Shown here one piece after another: positions 36,974-45,770 of a stretch of DNA of 64,000 nucleotides. The DNA comes from Ichthyenterobacterium magnum. Its GTDB lineage: Bacteria; Bacteroidota; Bacteroidia; Flavobacteriales; Flavobacteriaceae. The stretch lies in assembly GCF_003610635.1 (NCBI RefSeq), contig NZ_RAQJ01000001.1, positions 1,116,474 to 1,180,473 on the forward strand. The letters are read 5' to 3'. The notes below the pieces were generated by a model. It was not told the origin of the DNA and did no database searches. It saw only the letters and a list, made by a program, of their open reading frames with translations. How positions within the stretch are numbered: position 1 is the stretch's first letter; each line of letters begins with the position of its first letter. The position numbers were made by a program, and so were the translations under genes.

Positions 36974-37564
36974 ATGTTAGATAATTTCTTGTCAAACCTA
37001 CAAGATGGCATGTATCACGTGCTCAATATAAATGCTTACGACCATATTTTATTTTTAGTTGTAATTGCAATTCCTTATGTATTTAAAGATTGGAAACGCG
37101 TATTATTATTAGTTACCGTTTTTACTTTAGGACATACCTTAGCATTGGCATTAGCAACATACGATGTAATAAGCATTAATAGAAAATGGATTGCGTTTTT
37201 AATCCCAATAGCCATTTTAATTATAGCATTATTTAATGTGTTTACTGCAGGAAAAAAATCTCAGCAAAATACAATAGGCATCCTCTTTTTTGTAAGCTTA
37301 TTTCTAGGGTTATTACATGGTCTTGGTTTTGTAAATACTTTTGAATCTCTTATTTCTAATTCAGAAAATAAATTAATAGCACTTTTAGAAATGTCGTTAG
37401 GTTTAGAAATAGGGCAATTAATTATTGCTTTTATAGTTTTATTTCTAAGCTTTATTTGCCAAACTATTTTTAGGTTTTCTAAACGAGATTGGGTTATGGT
37501 ACTGTCGGCAATTGTTATTGGTTTTATTTTACCAATGCTAATTAATAGCAACCTGTTCTCTTAA
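36974..37564 (+). CDS. HupE/UreJ-type membrane protein
   Basis: 196-residue membrane protein with about six hydrophobic segments, of the HupE/UreJ_2 family. HxxHILF-like NAYDHILFLVVIA, TLGHTLALALA and GLLHGLGFVNTF carry conserved His residues consistent with metal binding. Relatives are linked to nickel handling in hydrogenase or urease clusters, but no such genes are here, and in Bacteroidota it usually stands alone; role uncertain. Confidence 0.78.
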   Translation: MLDNFLSNLQDGMYHVLNINAYDHILFLVVIAIPYVFKDWKRVLLLVTVFTLGHTLALALATYDVISINRKWIAFLIPIAILIIALFNVFTAGKKSQQNTIGILFFVSLFLGLLHGLGFVNTFESLISNSENKLIALLEMSLGLEIGQLIIAFIVLFLSFICQTIFRFSKRDWVMVLSAIVIGFILPMLINSNLFS

Positions 37565-37647
37565 AATATTGTGATTTACTATTAAGTTTTGGTAAAACTT
37601 TAACGTTGTTTAAGTTATTAGTTATCAATTACATTTTGAATAATCAT

Positions 37648-37655
37648 TACTTTTG
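37648..37655 (+). promoter_or_regulatory. Likely -7 element of the dCMP deaminase unit
   Basis: TACTTTTG matches TAnnTTTG, about 60 bases before the deaminase ATG. No matching -33 element at a suitable distance was seen. Confidence 0.35.
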
Positions 37656-37713
37656 AAGAGTAAAACAAAACAAATTTTAAACTACCTTAGGTTACTATAT
37701 TTAAATTTAAGTA

Positions 37714-38145
37714 ATGCCAAAAGAAAAACAGTTACGATACGATAAAGCCTATTTAAGGATTGCTAAAGAATGGGGGAAACTTTCTCATTGTAAACGTAAA
37801 CAAGTAGGTGCTTTAATTGTAAAAGACAGGATGATAATTTCTGATGGTTATAATGGAACGCCAACAGGTTTTGAAAATTATTGTGAAGATGATGAAGGTT
37901 ATACAAAATGGTATGTTTTGCATGCAGAAGCTAATGCTATTTTAAAAGTAGCAGCTTCAACACAATCTTGTAAAGGCGCTACGCTTTACATAACATTATC
38001 TCCATGTAAAGAATGTAGTAAGCTAATTCATCAAGCAGGCTTTGTTAGAGTTGTTTATAATGAAGGTTATAAAGATGATTCTGGTTTACGCTTTTTAGAA
38101 AAAGCCGGAATTGAGATAGAATTAATAGAAGATTTAAAAGCATAA
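37714..38145 (+). CDS. dCMP deaminase family protein
   Basis: 143-residue zinc-dependent deaminase that makes dUMP from dCMP for thymidylate synthesis. Zinc site: His70 and catalytic Glu72 (LHAEANA), Cys98 and Cys101 (SPCKECS). GYNGTPTGFENYCED is the substrate-side signature of ComEB-type deaminases. Cytosolic. The S41 protease gene starts at the base after its stop codon, so they are cotranscribed. Confidence 0.9.
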   Translation: MPKEKQLRYDKAYLRIAKEWGKLSHCKRKQVGALIVKDRMIISDGYNGTPTGFENYCEDDEGYTKWYVLHAEANAILKVAASTQSCKGATLYITLSPCKECSKLIHQAGFVRVVYNEGYKDDSGLRFLEKAGIEIELIEDLKA

Positions 38146-39744
38146 ATGAACTTTCAAAAAAAACACATACCACTAATTATTGGTGTTGCAATTGCAGCTG
38201 GTGTTTTTATTGGAGGCAAATTAAATTTCACAGACACTTCTGATCGTTTATTTACTTCAAACAGTAAAAAAGATAAGCTTAATAGACTAATAGATTATAT
38301 AGATTACGAATATGTAGATGATATAAATACAGATAGTATTGTTGATGTTACAGTAAATGGTATTTTAGATAATCTCGATCCGCATTCTACATATATCCCA
38401 AAAAATGAATTAGAACAGGATAACGAAAAAATGAAAGGGGATTTCGTGGGTATTGGTGTAAGCTTTTATACCTATAAAGATACAGTTACCGTTATAAGAC
38501 CTGTAGAAGGAGGTCCTAGTGAAAAAGCTGGGATTAGAGGTGGAGACCGTATTATTGTTGCAAACGGTGATTCTATTTTTGGAAGAGAATGGAGCAATGA
38601 CGCTATTATAAAAAAATTAAAAGGCGAAAAAAATTCTAAAATTAATCTTAAGGTTTATAGAAAAGGCGAAGACAAGCTTTTAGAGTTTAATGTAAAATAT
38701 GCAGATATCCCAATTAAGAGTGTTGATGCTGCCTATATGTTAACAGAAAACTTAGGTTATATAAAAATAAACCGTTTTGCAGAGTCTACATATAAAGAAT
38801 TTAAAAAAGCATTAGATAATTTACAAGACCAAGGAGCAACACAGCTAGCATTAGACTTGCGAGATAACCCAGGAGGATTTTTAGGAAAAGCAGAACAAAT
38901 AGTTGATGAGTTTTTAGAAGACGGTAAACTTATTCTGTTCACGAAAAACAAAAAAGGTAAAATAGAAAATAGCTATGCTACACGCCGAGGTGATTTTGAA
39001 GAAGGCGATATTTATATTTTAATTAATGAAAACTCGGCTTCGGCAAGTGAGATAATAGCAGGAGCATTACAAGATAATGATAAAGGCACCATTGTGGGCC
39101 GTAGAAGTTATGGTAAAGGGTTAGTGCAACGTCAAATGGCATTAGGAGATGGCAGTGCAGTAAGATTAACAGTCGCTAGATATTATACGCCTACAGGACG
39201 CTCAATACAACGACCATATGCTAATGGTAAAAATGATGTGTATTATAAAGATTACTATAAACGATTGAGTAATGGTGAGCTTGATAATCCAGAAAGTATG
39301 GAGATTGCAGATTCGTTAAAATTTACAACACCAAACGGAAAAGTTGTTTATGGCGGCGGCGGAATTATTCCAGATATTTTTGTGCCATTAGATACAAGTG
39401 TTCAAAATGAAACTTTAAATTACATTAAACGTAGAGGCTATGTTAGTAATTTTGTTTTTGAAGAGTTAGATAAGGATCGAACAGTATATGACAACATTTC
39501 TAAAACCGATTTCATTAATACTTTTGAAGTAAGTGACGATGTTGTTCTTCGTTTTCAAAAGTATTTAAACTTAAAAGAGCGAACCAATATCACATTTGTT
39601 GCATATCATGACCATATGAAACGATTGATAAAATCTGCTTTAGCAGAACAGTTATATGGTGATACTGCCGAAGAGCAAATCCTTAACTCAGGAGATATTA
39701 TGATTGAAGAAGTGATTGCTTTAAGCAAGAATAAAGCCTACTAA
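38146..39744 (+). CDS. S41 family C-terminal processing peptidase
   Basis: 532-residue periplasmic serine protease of the CtpA/Prc group. An N-terminal signal anchor (about residues 7-22), a PDZ domain (about 95-170: GIGVSFYTYKD, VEGGPSEKAGIRGGDRI) and the S41 fold follow. Catalytic Ser299 in NSASASEI with Lys324 and Gln328 (GKGLVQ) gives the spacing seen in CtpB. C-terminal about 100 residues are helical. It trims exported proteins from the C-terminus. It ends 4 bp into the convergent flavoprotein gene. Confidence 0.92.
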   Translation: MNFQKKHIPLIIGVAIAAGVFIGGKLNFTDTSDRLFTSNSKKDKLNRLIDYIDYEYVDDINTDSIVDVTVNGILDNLDPHSTYIPKNELEQDNEKMKGDFVGIGVSFYTYKDTVTVIRPVEGGPSEKAGIRGGDRIIVANGDSIFGREWSNDAIIKKLKGEKNSKINLKVYRKGEDKLLEFNVKYADIPIKSVDAAYMLTENLGYIKINRFAESTYKEFKKALDNLQDQGATQLALDLRDNPGGFLGKAEQIVDEFLEDGKLILFTKNKKGKIENSYATRRGDFEEGDIYILINENSASASEIIAGALQDNDKGTIVGRRSYGKGLVQRQMALGDGSAVRLTVARYYTPTGRSIQRPYANGKNDVYYKDYYKRLSNGELDNPESMEIADSLKFTTPNGKVVYGGGGIIPDIFVPLDTSVQNETLNYIKRRGYVSNFVFEELDKDRTVYDNISKTDFINTFEVSDDVVLRFQKYLNLKERTNITFVAYHDHMKRLIKSALAEQLYGDTAEEQILNSGDIMIEEVIALSKNKAY

Positions 39745-40343
39745 ACCTTATCGTGAATTTTGGTATGTTTACCATTATTCCAAAGTGTTAAAATATCTGT
39801 AGCAACATGAGCGCCGCTTCCAGATGCTATTGCAAATTGACTTCGCCAGCCAGCTAAAGTACCAGCAACATACAACCCATTTTCTATTAGATGATTATCG
39901 TTTTTTAACCAAATACGATTTTTTTCTATTGCAGCTTTTGGGTGAGTTTCAACGTATGCTTCTAAGCCTTTTATCGTTAATAGATTTGTGTAACCAACAG
40001 CAATTACAACAAGCTTTGAAGTATATGTGTTTTTATTAGTAATAATAGTAAATTCGTTACTTACTTTTAAAACCTCAGAAACTTTTTCGTTTTCAATCTG
40101 TTCTACATGTGGATACAGGTTTTTAAGCTGCTCTTTTCCGCTTTCTAAAATAGATTGTCCAGTTGTTCTAGGAGCTAATCCAAGAACATTGTTAAACAAA
40201 GCATTTTGTAAATGTGATGTTTTTTGATGTGTAATAATAGCAATGTTTTTTTTGTTAGCAAAAGGTTTCTGTTTTGCAGATCCTAAAACTAAAGCACAAG
40301 ATAACCCTGCAGCTCCACCGCCAATAATTAAAACATCAAGCAT
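39741..40343 (-). CDS. Single-domain FAD-dependent oxidoreductase, thioredoxin-reductase-like
   Basis: 200 residues, about two thirds of thioredoxin reductase. The FAD motif GGGAAGLSCAL is at residues 8-18, VVIAVGYTN marks the second strand and NGLYVAGTLAGWRSQFAIASGSGAHVA the C-terminal FAD segment. The whole NADPH domain with the CxxC redox pair is missing, yet the frame is clean, so this is a genuine short form of the kind found in Bacteroidota, not a fragment. Reductant and substrate unknown. It shares TAATG with the small membrane gene upstream. Confidence 0.8.
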   Translation of the reverse strand: MLDVLIIGGGAAGLSCALVLGSAKQKPFANKKNIAIITHQKTSHLQNALFNNVLGLAPRTTGQSILESGKEQLKNLYPHVEQIENEKVSEVLKVSNEFTIITNKNTYTSKLVVIAVGYTNLLTIKGLEAYVETHPKAAIEKNRIWLKNDNHLIENGLYVAGTLAGWRSQFAIASGSGAHVATDILTLWNNGKHTKIHDKV

Positions 40344-40546
40344 TATTTTTTGTTTTTTAGTTGTTGTTCAACACGCTTAGAAAGTCTCAATATTTGTAAT
40401 AAAATAATGGCACAAAGTGAAGCGAATATGGTTATTAAAGCAACAATACTTTCGCCTTCAAAAGGGTTTTTAAAATCTATTTGTGTAGCGTTAAAAATAA
40501 TTAAGGCTAAAGCAATAAGCGTAAAAATAATAGTAACAAACTTCAT
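40343..40546 (-). CDS. Small two-helix membrane protein
   Basis: 67 residues with two hydrophobic segments (about 5-20 and 35-53) and a basic coiled tail (RLSKRVEQQLKNKK). Its stop and the flavoprotein start overlap as TAATG, so the two genes are translationally coupled. Resembles LapA/DUF1049-like small membrane proteins; function unknown. Confidence 0.68.
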   Translation of the reverse strand: MKFVTIIFTLIALALIIFNATQIDFKNPFEGESIVALITIFASLCAIILLQILRLSKRVEQQLKNKK

Positions 40547-40562
40547 GGCTCAAATTTAATAA

Positions 40563-41144
40563 TTATACAAGTAGTGCTTTTATGTTATGCGCAAATAGTT
40601 TTACAGCAATAGCCAATAAAATTACACCAAATACTTTACGAATGATGCTTATCCCGTTTTGACCTATAATACGTTCAATTCTTGCAGAAGTTTTTAATAC
40701 CAGATATATAACAAGTACGTTTAAAACAACAGCAACAATAATATTCTCTATACTAAATTCTGCTCTTAAAGATAACAGTGTTGTTAGACTTCCTGGTCCT
40801 GCAATTAACGGAAATGCTAATGGGAAAACAGAAGCTGTCATTGCTGTACTTTCATCATCTTTATATAAGGTAATACCAAGTATCATCTCTAATGCAATAA
40901 AAAATAAAATAAATGCACCGGCTACAGCAAAACTATTTACATCTACGCCTATAAGACTTAAAATACTTTGTCCTAAAAACAGAAATAAAATCATAATTAC
41001 ACCAGCTATTAACGCTGCTTTTTCACTTTGTATATGACCTGCTTTTTTGCGTAAATCAATAATAATAGGAATGTTTCCAATAATATCTATTACGGCAAAC
41101 AAAACCATAAAGGCTGTGAAAATTTCTTTAAAATTAAATTGCAT
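40563..41144 (-). CDS. MarC family inner-membrane protein
   Basis: 193-residue protein with six predicted membrane segments. FTAFMVLFAVIDIIGNIPI opens it and FPLAFPLIAGPGSLTTLL is the MarC (UPF0056) signature. Function is not established; early links to antibiotic resistance were not confirmed. First gene of a minus-strand unit with the small membrane protein and flavoprotein; divergent from the DUF3109 gene across a highly structured 248-bp region. Confidence 0.9.
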   Translation of the reverse strand: MQFNFKEIFTAFMVLFAVIDIIGNIPIIIDLRKKAGHIQSEKAALIAGVIMILFLFLGQSILSLIGVDVNSFAVAGAFILFFIALEMILGITLYKDDESTAMTASVFPLAFPLIAGPGSLTTLLSLRAEFSIENIIVAVVLNVLVIYLVLKTSARIERIIGQNGISIIRKVFGVILLAIAVKLFAHNIKALLV

Positions 41145-41166
41145 AACAACAAGATTTAAATTTTCC

Positions 41167-41230
41167 GCAAAAATAGAGGATTATTACTGATTATCAGTAT
41201 TAAATAAATGTAAAGTTTCTCTATTTTTGC
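41167..41230. promoter_or_regulatory. Symmetric divergent promoter region with nested dyads
   Basis: GCAAAAATAGAG (41167-41178) and CTCTATTTTTGC (41219-41230) are perfect inverses, each carrying a TATTTTTG box that matches the -7 consensus, one facing marC and one facing the DUF3109 gene. Between them TACTGA-TTA-TCAGTA (41185-41199) is a perfect dyad suited to a dimeric regulator. -33 TTG elements are not evident, which fits activator control. Confidence 0.5.
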
Positions 41231-41231
41231 A

Positions 41232-41389
41232 TACTATTTCTTATACTAAGTTGTTGCTTTTAAAAGCATAAATTTTTTGTTTAGATGAAATAGAAAAAGA
41301 AAGCATAAAGTTTATTACGGTTTATTTTTATCTTGAAATATAAACGGAAAAGAATGATTTTTATAAATTAATTAGTATAAGAAATAGTA
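41232..41389 (+). repeat. 18-bp perfect inverted repeat spanning the leader of the DUF3109 gene
   Basis: TACTATTTCTTATACTAA (41232-41249) and TTAGTATAAGAAATAGTA (41372-41389). The right arm ends 3 bases before the ATG at 41393 and so covers the ribosome-entry site; the left arm starts just after a -7 element. The spacer holds smaller dyads (GCTTTTAAAAGC; GTTTAT/ATAAAC). Either a leader that folds back on the start codon or a small MITE-like element. Confidence 0.65.
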
Positions 41390-41392
41390 GTC

Positions 41393-41962
41393 ATGTTTCA
41401 ACTAGGAAAAACCATTGTTTCAGAAGATATTATCGAAAAAGATTTTGTCTGTAATTTATCTGCTTGCAAAGGTGCTTGCTGTATTGATGGTGATGCAGGA
41501 GCTCCACTCGATAAAGAAGAAGTGCAAATTCTTGCAGAGATTTATCCTAAAATAAAACCTTTTTTACGCAAAGAAGGCATTGAGGTTATAGAAAAGAAAG
41601 GAACTCACATTACTACTGCTTTTGGCGAATTAGAAACACCTTTAATTAATAATGCCGATTGTGCATATGTAATCTTTGATGAAAAAAACACTGCGCTTTG
41701 TGCTATTGAAGAAGCTTATAATCAAGGAGAAGTGACATGGAAAAAACCTGTGTCTTGTCATCTTTATCCAATTAGGGTAAAAGACTATTCTGAGTTTTCT
41801 GCTGTTAATTATGACAAATGGGAAATTTGTGATGATGCTTGTTCACTTGGAAAGGAATTACAAGTTCCCGTGTATAAGTTTGTAAAAGAAGCGCTCATTA
41901 GAAAGTTTGGCGAAGATTGGTTTACAGAATTAGAAAAGGTCGCAGACAAACACATGAAGTAA
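41393..41962 (+). CDS. DUF3109 cysteine-rich protein
   Basis: 189 residues of the DUF3109 family. Conserved cysteines occur in FVCNLSACKGACC near the N-terminus and later in NADCAYVIF, TALCAIEEAY, VSCHLYPIRV and WEICDDACSLG; spacing like that of YkgJ-type zinc/iron-binding proteins. Cytosolic. Role unknown; the Cys pattern suggests metal or Fe-S binding. Its start is overlapped by the right arm of an 18-bp inverted repeat, suggesting translational control. Confidence 0.82.
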   Translation: MFQLGKTIVSEDIIEKDFVCNLSACKGACCIDGDAGAPLDKEEVQILAEIYPKIKPFLRKEGIEVIEKKGTHITTAFGELETPLINNADCAYVIFDEKNTALCAIEEAYNQGEVTWKKPVSCHLYPIRVKDYSEFSAVNYDKWEICDDACSLGKELQVPVYKFVKEALIRKFGEDWFTELEKVADKHMK

Positions 41963-42012
41963 GTCTTATTTAACGCAATCCATTTAGTATATTTATTGAA
42001 TATTCATTCTGT

Positions 42013-45000
42013 ATGAGATTCAGTTTTATAATTCTTCTTTTTTTTAGTTCAACTTTTGTCTGTTTCTCACAACAAAATAATAGACTTTACCAAAAAGGGA
42101 TTGAAGCATATGAAGCCGAAAACTATGCAAAATCTACAGAAAATTTTCAATTAGCTAAACAGCAATTTCAAGATCAGAAACAGTTTTTAAATGCTGTTAA
42201 TTGCCTAGCATATCTTTCAAAAATTAATAGTCATCAAAGTAATTATAAAGCTTCAGTTAGTGTATGTAATGAAGCATTGCAACTTATAAAAGCTAAACAT
42301 ATTGATAACGATAGCATCTATTCAGAACTGGTTTCAGACAAAGCATTAAGCTTAAAGTTTTTAGGAAGGTTTAAAGACGCTTTTAATACAAATGATTCTT
42401 TAATTAAGTATTTAAAATCAAAAGGAAACAAAAGCTACTTAGCAAATGCATACCAAATAAGAAGCCGAATAGAAATAGATTTAGGAGATTATGATAACGC
42501 TATCAATTCAGCAAAAAAAGCCTTAATAATTAATAAGGATAAGAGTCAAGTGCGCAAAGCCGCTTTGTACAATATTATTGGTGTTGGATTTTATTTTAAA
42601 GACCAACTAGATAGTACATCTTACTACTACAATACATCATACAAAATAAAACAAGAGATAAAGACTGATAATTATCAACTTGCTATAGCAACCTACAATA
42701 TTGGTATTGTACAAGAAGATTTAGGCGACTATGATAAAGCTATCGCGTTTTATAATAAAGCAGCAGCTTATGATTTATTAGATAGAGGCGAAGATGTTGG
42801 TTTTCTCTCAGATATTTATGCCGCGCTTACTAATACCTATTTTAAGAAAAATGACCTTGAAAAAGCAGAAGAATTTGCTGAAAAAGCCTTAAAGATTGTA
42901 ATAAAAAAACATGGAGAAAATAGCCCAAATACTAGTTTTGTGTATATCGCTTATTCTAATATTTTTGAGTTAAAAGAAGAGTACCAAAAAAGTATTGATT
43001 ATATAAAAAAAGCACTAGAAATTAGACGAAAAACATATGGAAATAACCATCGTTGGACAGCAGAAAGCTTATTGTCAATCTCTGAAAGTCAATTGGAAAT
43101 TAAACAATATACTGAAGCAGAGAGAAACTATAAGGAAGCTATAAACATAGCAAAAACAATTAATAATAAACTTATTGAAGCTTATGCCGAAATGGGATTA
43201 GGAACCATTTACCTAGAAACTAATAGACATGATTTAGCATTAGAAGTTTTAAAAACATCAAAGCAAAAATTTGTAAATGCATATGGTAATTTTCATGAAA
43301 CACATTTAAGCGCATTAGTTCTTGAAGCCGAAGCTTATTTTAAGCAAGGAGCGTTAAAGAAGGCATCACAGATTATTGAAACTATTAAAGCAAACGCTAC
43401 AAAAACCAATCTTTTTTATCGATTAGATGCATTAACTTTAGAATTAGATATAGCACATCAGTATTTTAAAGAAACAGATGATGTAGAACTTCTAAAAAAT
43501 TGCATGGATAATATTGAACAAGCAAAGCAAATGCTATTTAGTATTAGAAAAGATTATCCTACAAGTAAGTCAAGGATTTATGTAAATAATAGTATGAATA
43601 CTTTTATAGCAAAGGCTATTGAGGCGTCATATATTTTATACAATAAGACTAACAATTATACTTATGTTGACAAAGGATTTCAATTATCAGAACTTAATAG
43701 AAGTAGTGCTTTGGTATCTGGAATACAAAACGTTCGTTTTAAAAAAATGGCAAATATTCCTCAAGATGTCTTGCAAAAAGAGAACAAGTTAAATCATGAG
43801 TTAGCAAGGATAAAAAAAGAAATCTATTATGAAGAAAATGCAGATGAACCAGATAATGATTATATGGACAAACTGCTAAGTAGCCAATTAGAATACAGAA
43901 AAACATTAGATAGTCTTTTAGTAGAAATTGAAACACAATACCCAAAATATTATCAATTAAAATACAGTGAAAAAGAAATTAGTATTTCAGAATTACAAAA
44001 CACTATTTTAAAAAATGATGAAACATTGGTTGAATATTTTTTAACGAAAAATCATGTGTATGCTTTTGTTGTATCTCAATCTGAAGTTAGCTTTAAAGTG
44101 CTTTCTAAGGTTCAAGAAATCCAATCTGTTTTACAAAACTTTAGAACACGCTTAAACAAAAGAGAAAGTATCACACAACTATCAAACAAACTGTATAATT
44201 TATTGTTTAGGGATTTAAACATTAAAACAAAACGATTAATAATTATTCCGGATAAAGAATTAAATCATTTACCATTTGAAGCATTAATGAATGCAAATAA
44301 GTTTTTGGTAGAAGATTATATAATTTGCTACTCAGGCTCAGCAAGTTTATTACAAACTCAGCAAGATGATTTCTTCGATTTTAAATTCACTTCTAATTGG
44401 AGTGGTTTTGCGCCTAGCTTTAATTTAAATAGCACACTTGTTTCTAACCAAACAGAAATAGAAGCTATTGCCAAATTAATGAAAGGTGATATGTTTTTAG
44501 GTGATGAAGCATCAGTTAAAAACTTTAAAGAACAAGCCTTAGATGCTTCAATTTTGCATTTGGCAACTCATGCAGAGATTGACAATGATAATCCATTGTA
44601 TAGTAAACTAGTGTTTTCAAAAGATTCTGTTTTAACAGCTTCAGATATTTACACGCTACCAATAAATGCAGAATTAGCTGTTTTAAGTGCTTGTGAAACT
44701 GGATTTGGAAAAGTAGAAAAAAGCGAAGGTGTTATGAGTATGTCTAGAGCTTTTCAATACGCAGGAGTTAATAGTACTGTAATGAGTTTATGGAAAGTCC
44801 CTGACCAAGAAACCGCTAAACTTATGGAGCTGTTTTATAAGCATTTAAAAAAAGGCAATTCTAAAGATGAAGCGCTTAAAAACGCAAAAACCGAATACCT
44901 AAAAACAACAGACGATGTTGTTTTAAAGCATCCTTTTTATTGGTCTGGATTTGTGATTTCTGGCGATGTATCAGCAATAGCATCTAATTCTAAATTATGG

Positions 45001-45075
45001 CTAATTTTATTAGTGTTTTTTGGACTTTTACTATTATTCCTGTCTAGAAAGCAACTAGTCAAGTTGTTTAAGTAA
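42013..45075 (+). CDS. Exported TPR-CHAT protease with C-terminal membrane anchor
   Basis: 1020 residues. Signal peptide (MRFSFIILLFF...CFSQ, about 22 residues), then some ten TPR units (about 25-470; for example YQLAIATYNIGIVQEDLGDYDKAIAFYNKA), a helical linker, and a CHAT domain (about 690-985). The clan-CD dyad is present: His853 in HLATHAE and Cys894 in LSACETGFG, followed by the family signature RAFQYAGVNSTVMSLWKVPD. One hydrophobic segment (about 995-1012) with a basic tail ends it. Signal peptide plus C-terminal anchor put TPR and CHAT in the periplasm. Its 3' end overlaps the anti-sigma-like gene by 21 bp. Likely a caspase-like protease; substrate unknown. Confidence 0.9.
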   Translation: MRFSFIILLFFSSTFVCFSQQNNRLYQKGIEAYEAENYAKSTENFQLAKQQFQDQKQFLNAVNCLAYLSKINSHQSNYKASVSVCNEALQLIKAKHIDNDSIYSELVSDKALSLKFLGRFKDAFNTNDSLIKYLKSKGNKSYLANAYQIRSRIEIDLGDYDNAINSAKKALIINKDKSQVRKAALYNIIGVGFYFKDQLDSTSYYYNTSYKIKQEIKTDNYQLAIATYNIGIVQEDLGDYDKAIAFYNKAAAYDLLDRGEDVGFLSDIYAALTNTYFKKNDLEKAEEFAEKALKIVIKKHGENSPNTSFVYIAYSNIFELKEEYQKSIDYIKKALEIRRKTYGNNHRWTAESLLSISESQLEIKQYTEAERNYKEAINIAKTINNKLIEAYAEMGLGTIYLETNRHDLALEVLKTSKQKFVNAYGNFHETHLSALVLEAEAYFKQGALKKASQIIETIKANATKTNLFYRLDALTLELDIAHQYFKETDDVELLKNCMDNIEQAKQMLFSIRKDYPTSKSRIYVNNSMNTFIAKAIEASYILYNKTNNYTYVDKGFQLSELNRSSALVSGIQNVRFKKMANIPQDVLQKENKLNHELARIKKEIYYEENADEPDNDYMDKLLSSQLEYRKTLDSLLVEIETQYPKYYQLKYSEKEISISELQNTILKNDETLVEYFLTKNHVYAFVVSQSEVSFKVLSKVQEIQSVLQNFRTRLNKRESITQLSNKLYNLLFRDLNIKTKRLIIIPDKELNHLPFEALMNANKFLVEDYIICYSGSASLLQTQQDDFFDFKFTSNWSGFAPSFNLNSTLVSNQTEIEAIAKLMKGDMFLGDEASVKNFKEQALDASILHLATHAEIDNDNPLYSKLVFSKDSVLTASDIYTLPINAELAVLSACETGFGKVEKSEGVMSMSRAFQYAGVNSTVMSLWKVPDQETAKLMELFYKHLKKGNSKDEALKNAKTEYLKTTDDVVLKHPFYWSGFVISGDVSAIASNSKLWLILLVFFGLLLLFLSRKQLVKLFK

Positions 45076-45768
45076 CCGTTTTACTTGTTCGTTTTTAAAA
45101 CCAGAAGATGTATTAAGTGTATTTAAAATACGTTTAGCTTCCTCAATATTATTTAATCTTAAGTGGGCCAAAGCTAAATACCAATTGTTTTTGTCATCAA
45201 GACTATCGGTAGTTTTTAAGTTCGCTTTAAAAACTGCAACAGCTTCATTAGTTTTATTGAGCTTTAATAAAGTATTGGCTTTGTAAAAGGCAATGGTTTC
45301 GCTGTAATTTTCTTTTAACAACATGTCAAAGTACTCAAGTGCTTCGGTATAATTTTTAGTTTCATAAGCCGTAAAAGCTTTAGTTTTTAAGTCGGTTTTT
45401 GTCTCACTTCTTACAATGGGTTGCTCTACATTTCTATAAGCTTCAAAATACTCGGCATATAGTTTTTCATTATCAATAGTTTTATTAAAATACCAGAAAC
45501 TAGATAACCCTAAAAGCACAACTATTGTAGCAGCTGCAGCTAATTTTTTATAATTAAAAGAAGAGGCGTTTTGTTCTTTTTCAAAAGTTTGTAGTTGTGA
45601 TTTTATAGCATCACGTTCTTCTTTTTCAATAACAGCTTTTATGTTTTTTTGAAAATTTACTTCTTTAGCAAATTCAGAATCTGTAATCATATAATGGTCA
45701 AATTCTTTTTTAGCTTCTTGGGAAAGCTTTTTTGTAAAGTATTGCGCTATTAATTCTTTTTTATCCAT
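45055..45768 (-). CDS. Anti-sigma-like one-TM protein with periplasmic TPR domain
   Basis: 237 residues: cytosolic helical part 1-75 (starts MDKKELIAQYFTKKLSQEAKKEF, like the N-termini of Bacteroidota anti-sigma factors, but without a zinc HxxxCxxC motif), one membrane helix about 76-94, then a TPR domain about 128-237 (AFTAYETKNYTEALEYFDMLL, AFYKANTLLKLNKTNEAVAVF, WYLALAHLRLNNIEEAKRIL). It starts 2 bp after the ECF sigma gene. Position and layout fit a membrane anti-sigma factor whose sensor domain is outside. Direct sigma binding is inferred, not seen. Confidence 0.75.
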   Translation of the reverse strand: MDKKELIAQYFTKKLSQEAKKEFDHYMITDSEFAKEVNFQKNIKAVIEKEERDAIKSQLQTFEKEQNASSFNYKKLAAAATIVVLLGLSSFWYFNKTIDNEKLYAEYFEAYRNVEQPIVRSETKTDLKTKAFTAYETKNYTEALEYFDMLLKENYSETIAFYKANTLLKLNKTNEAVAVFKANLKTTDSLDDKNNWYLALAHLRLNNIEEAKRILNTLNTSSGFKNEQVKRLLKQLD

Positions 45769-45770
45769 AA

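Noticed and set aside
39741-40343. Flavoprotein as a broken thioredoxin reductase
   Set aside because: The frame is clean, the FAD domain is complete from start to end, and short forms like this occur as genuine genes, so I did not call it a pseudogene.
41232-41389. Known metabolite riboswitch
   Set aside because: No conserved riboswitch core (cobalamin, TPP, SAM, FMN and similar) is recognisable; only the long-range inverted repeat supports regulation.
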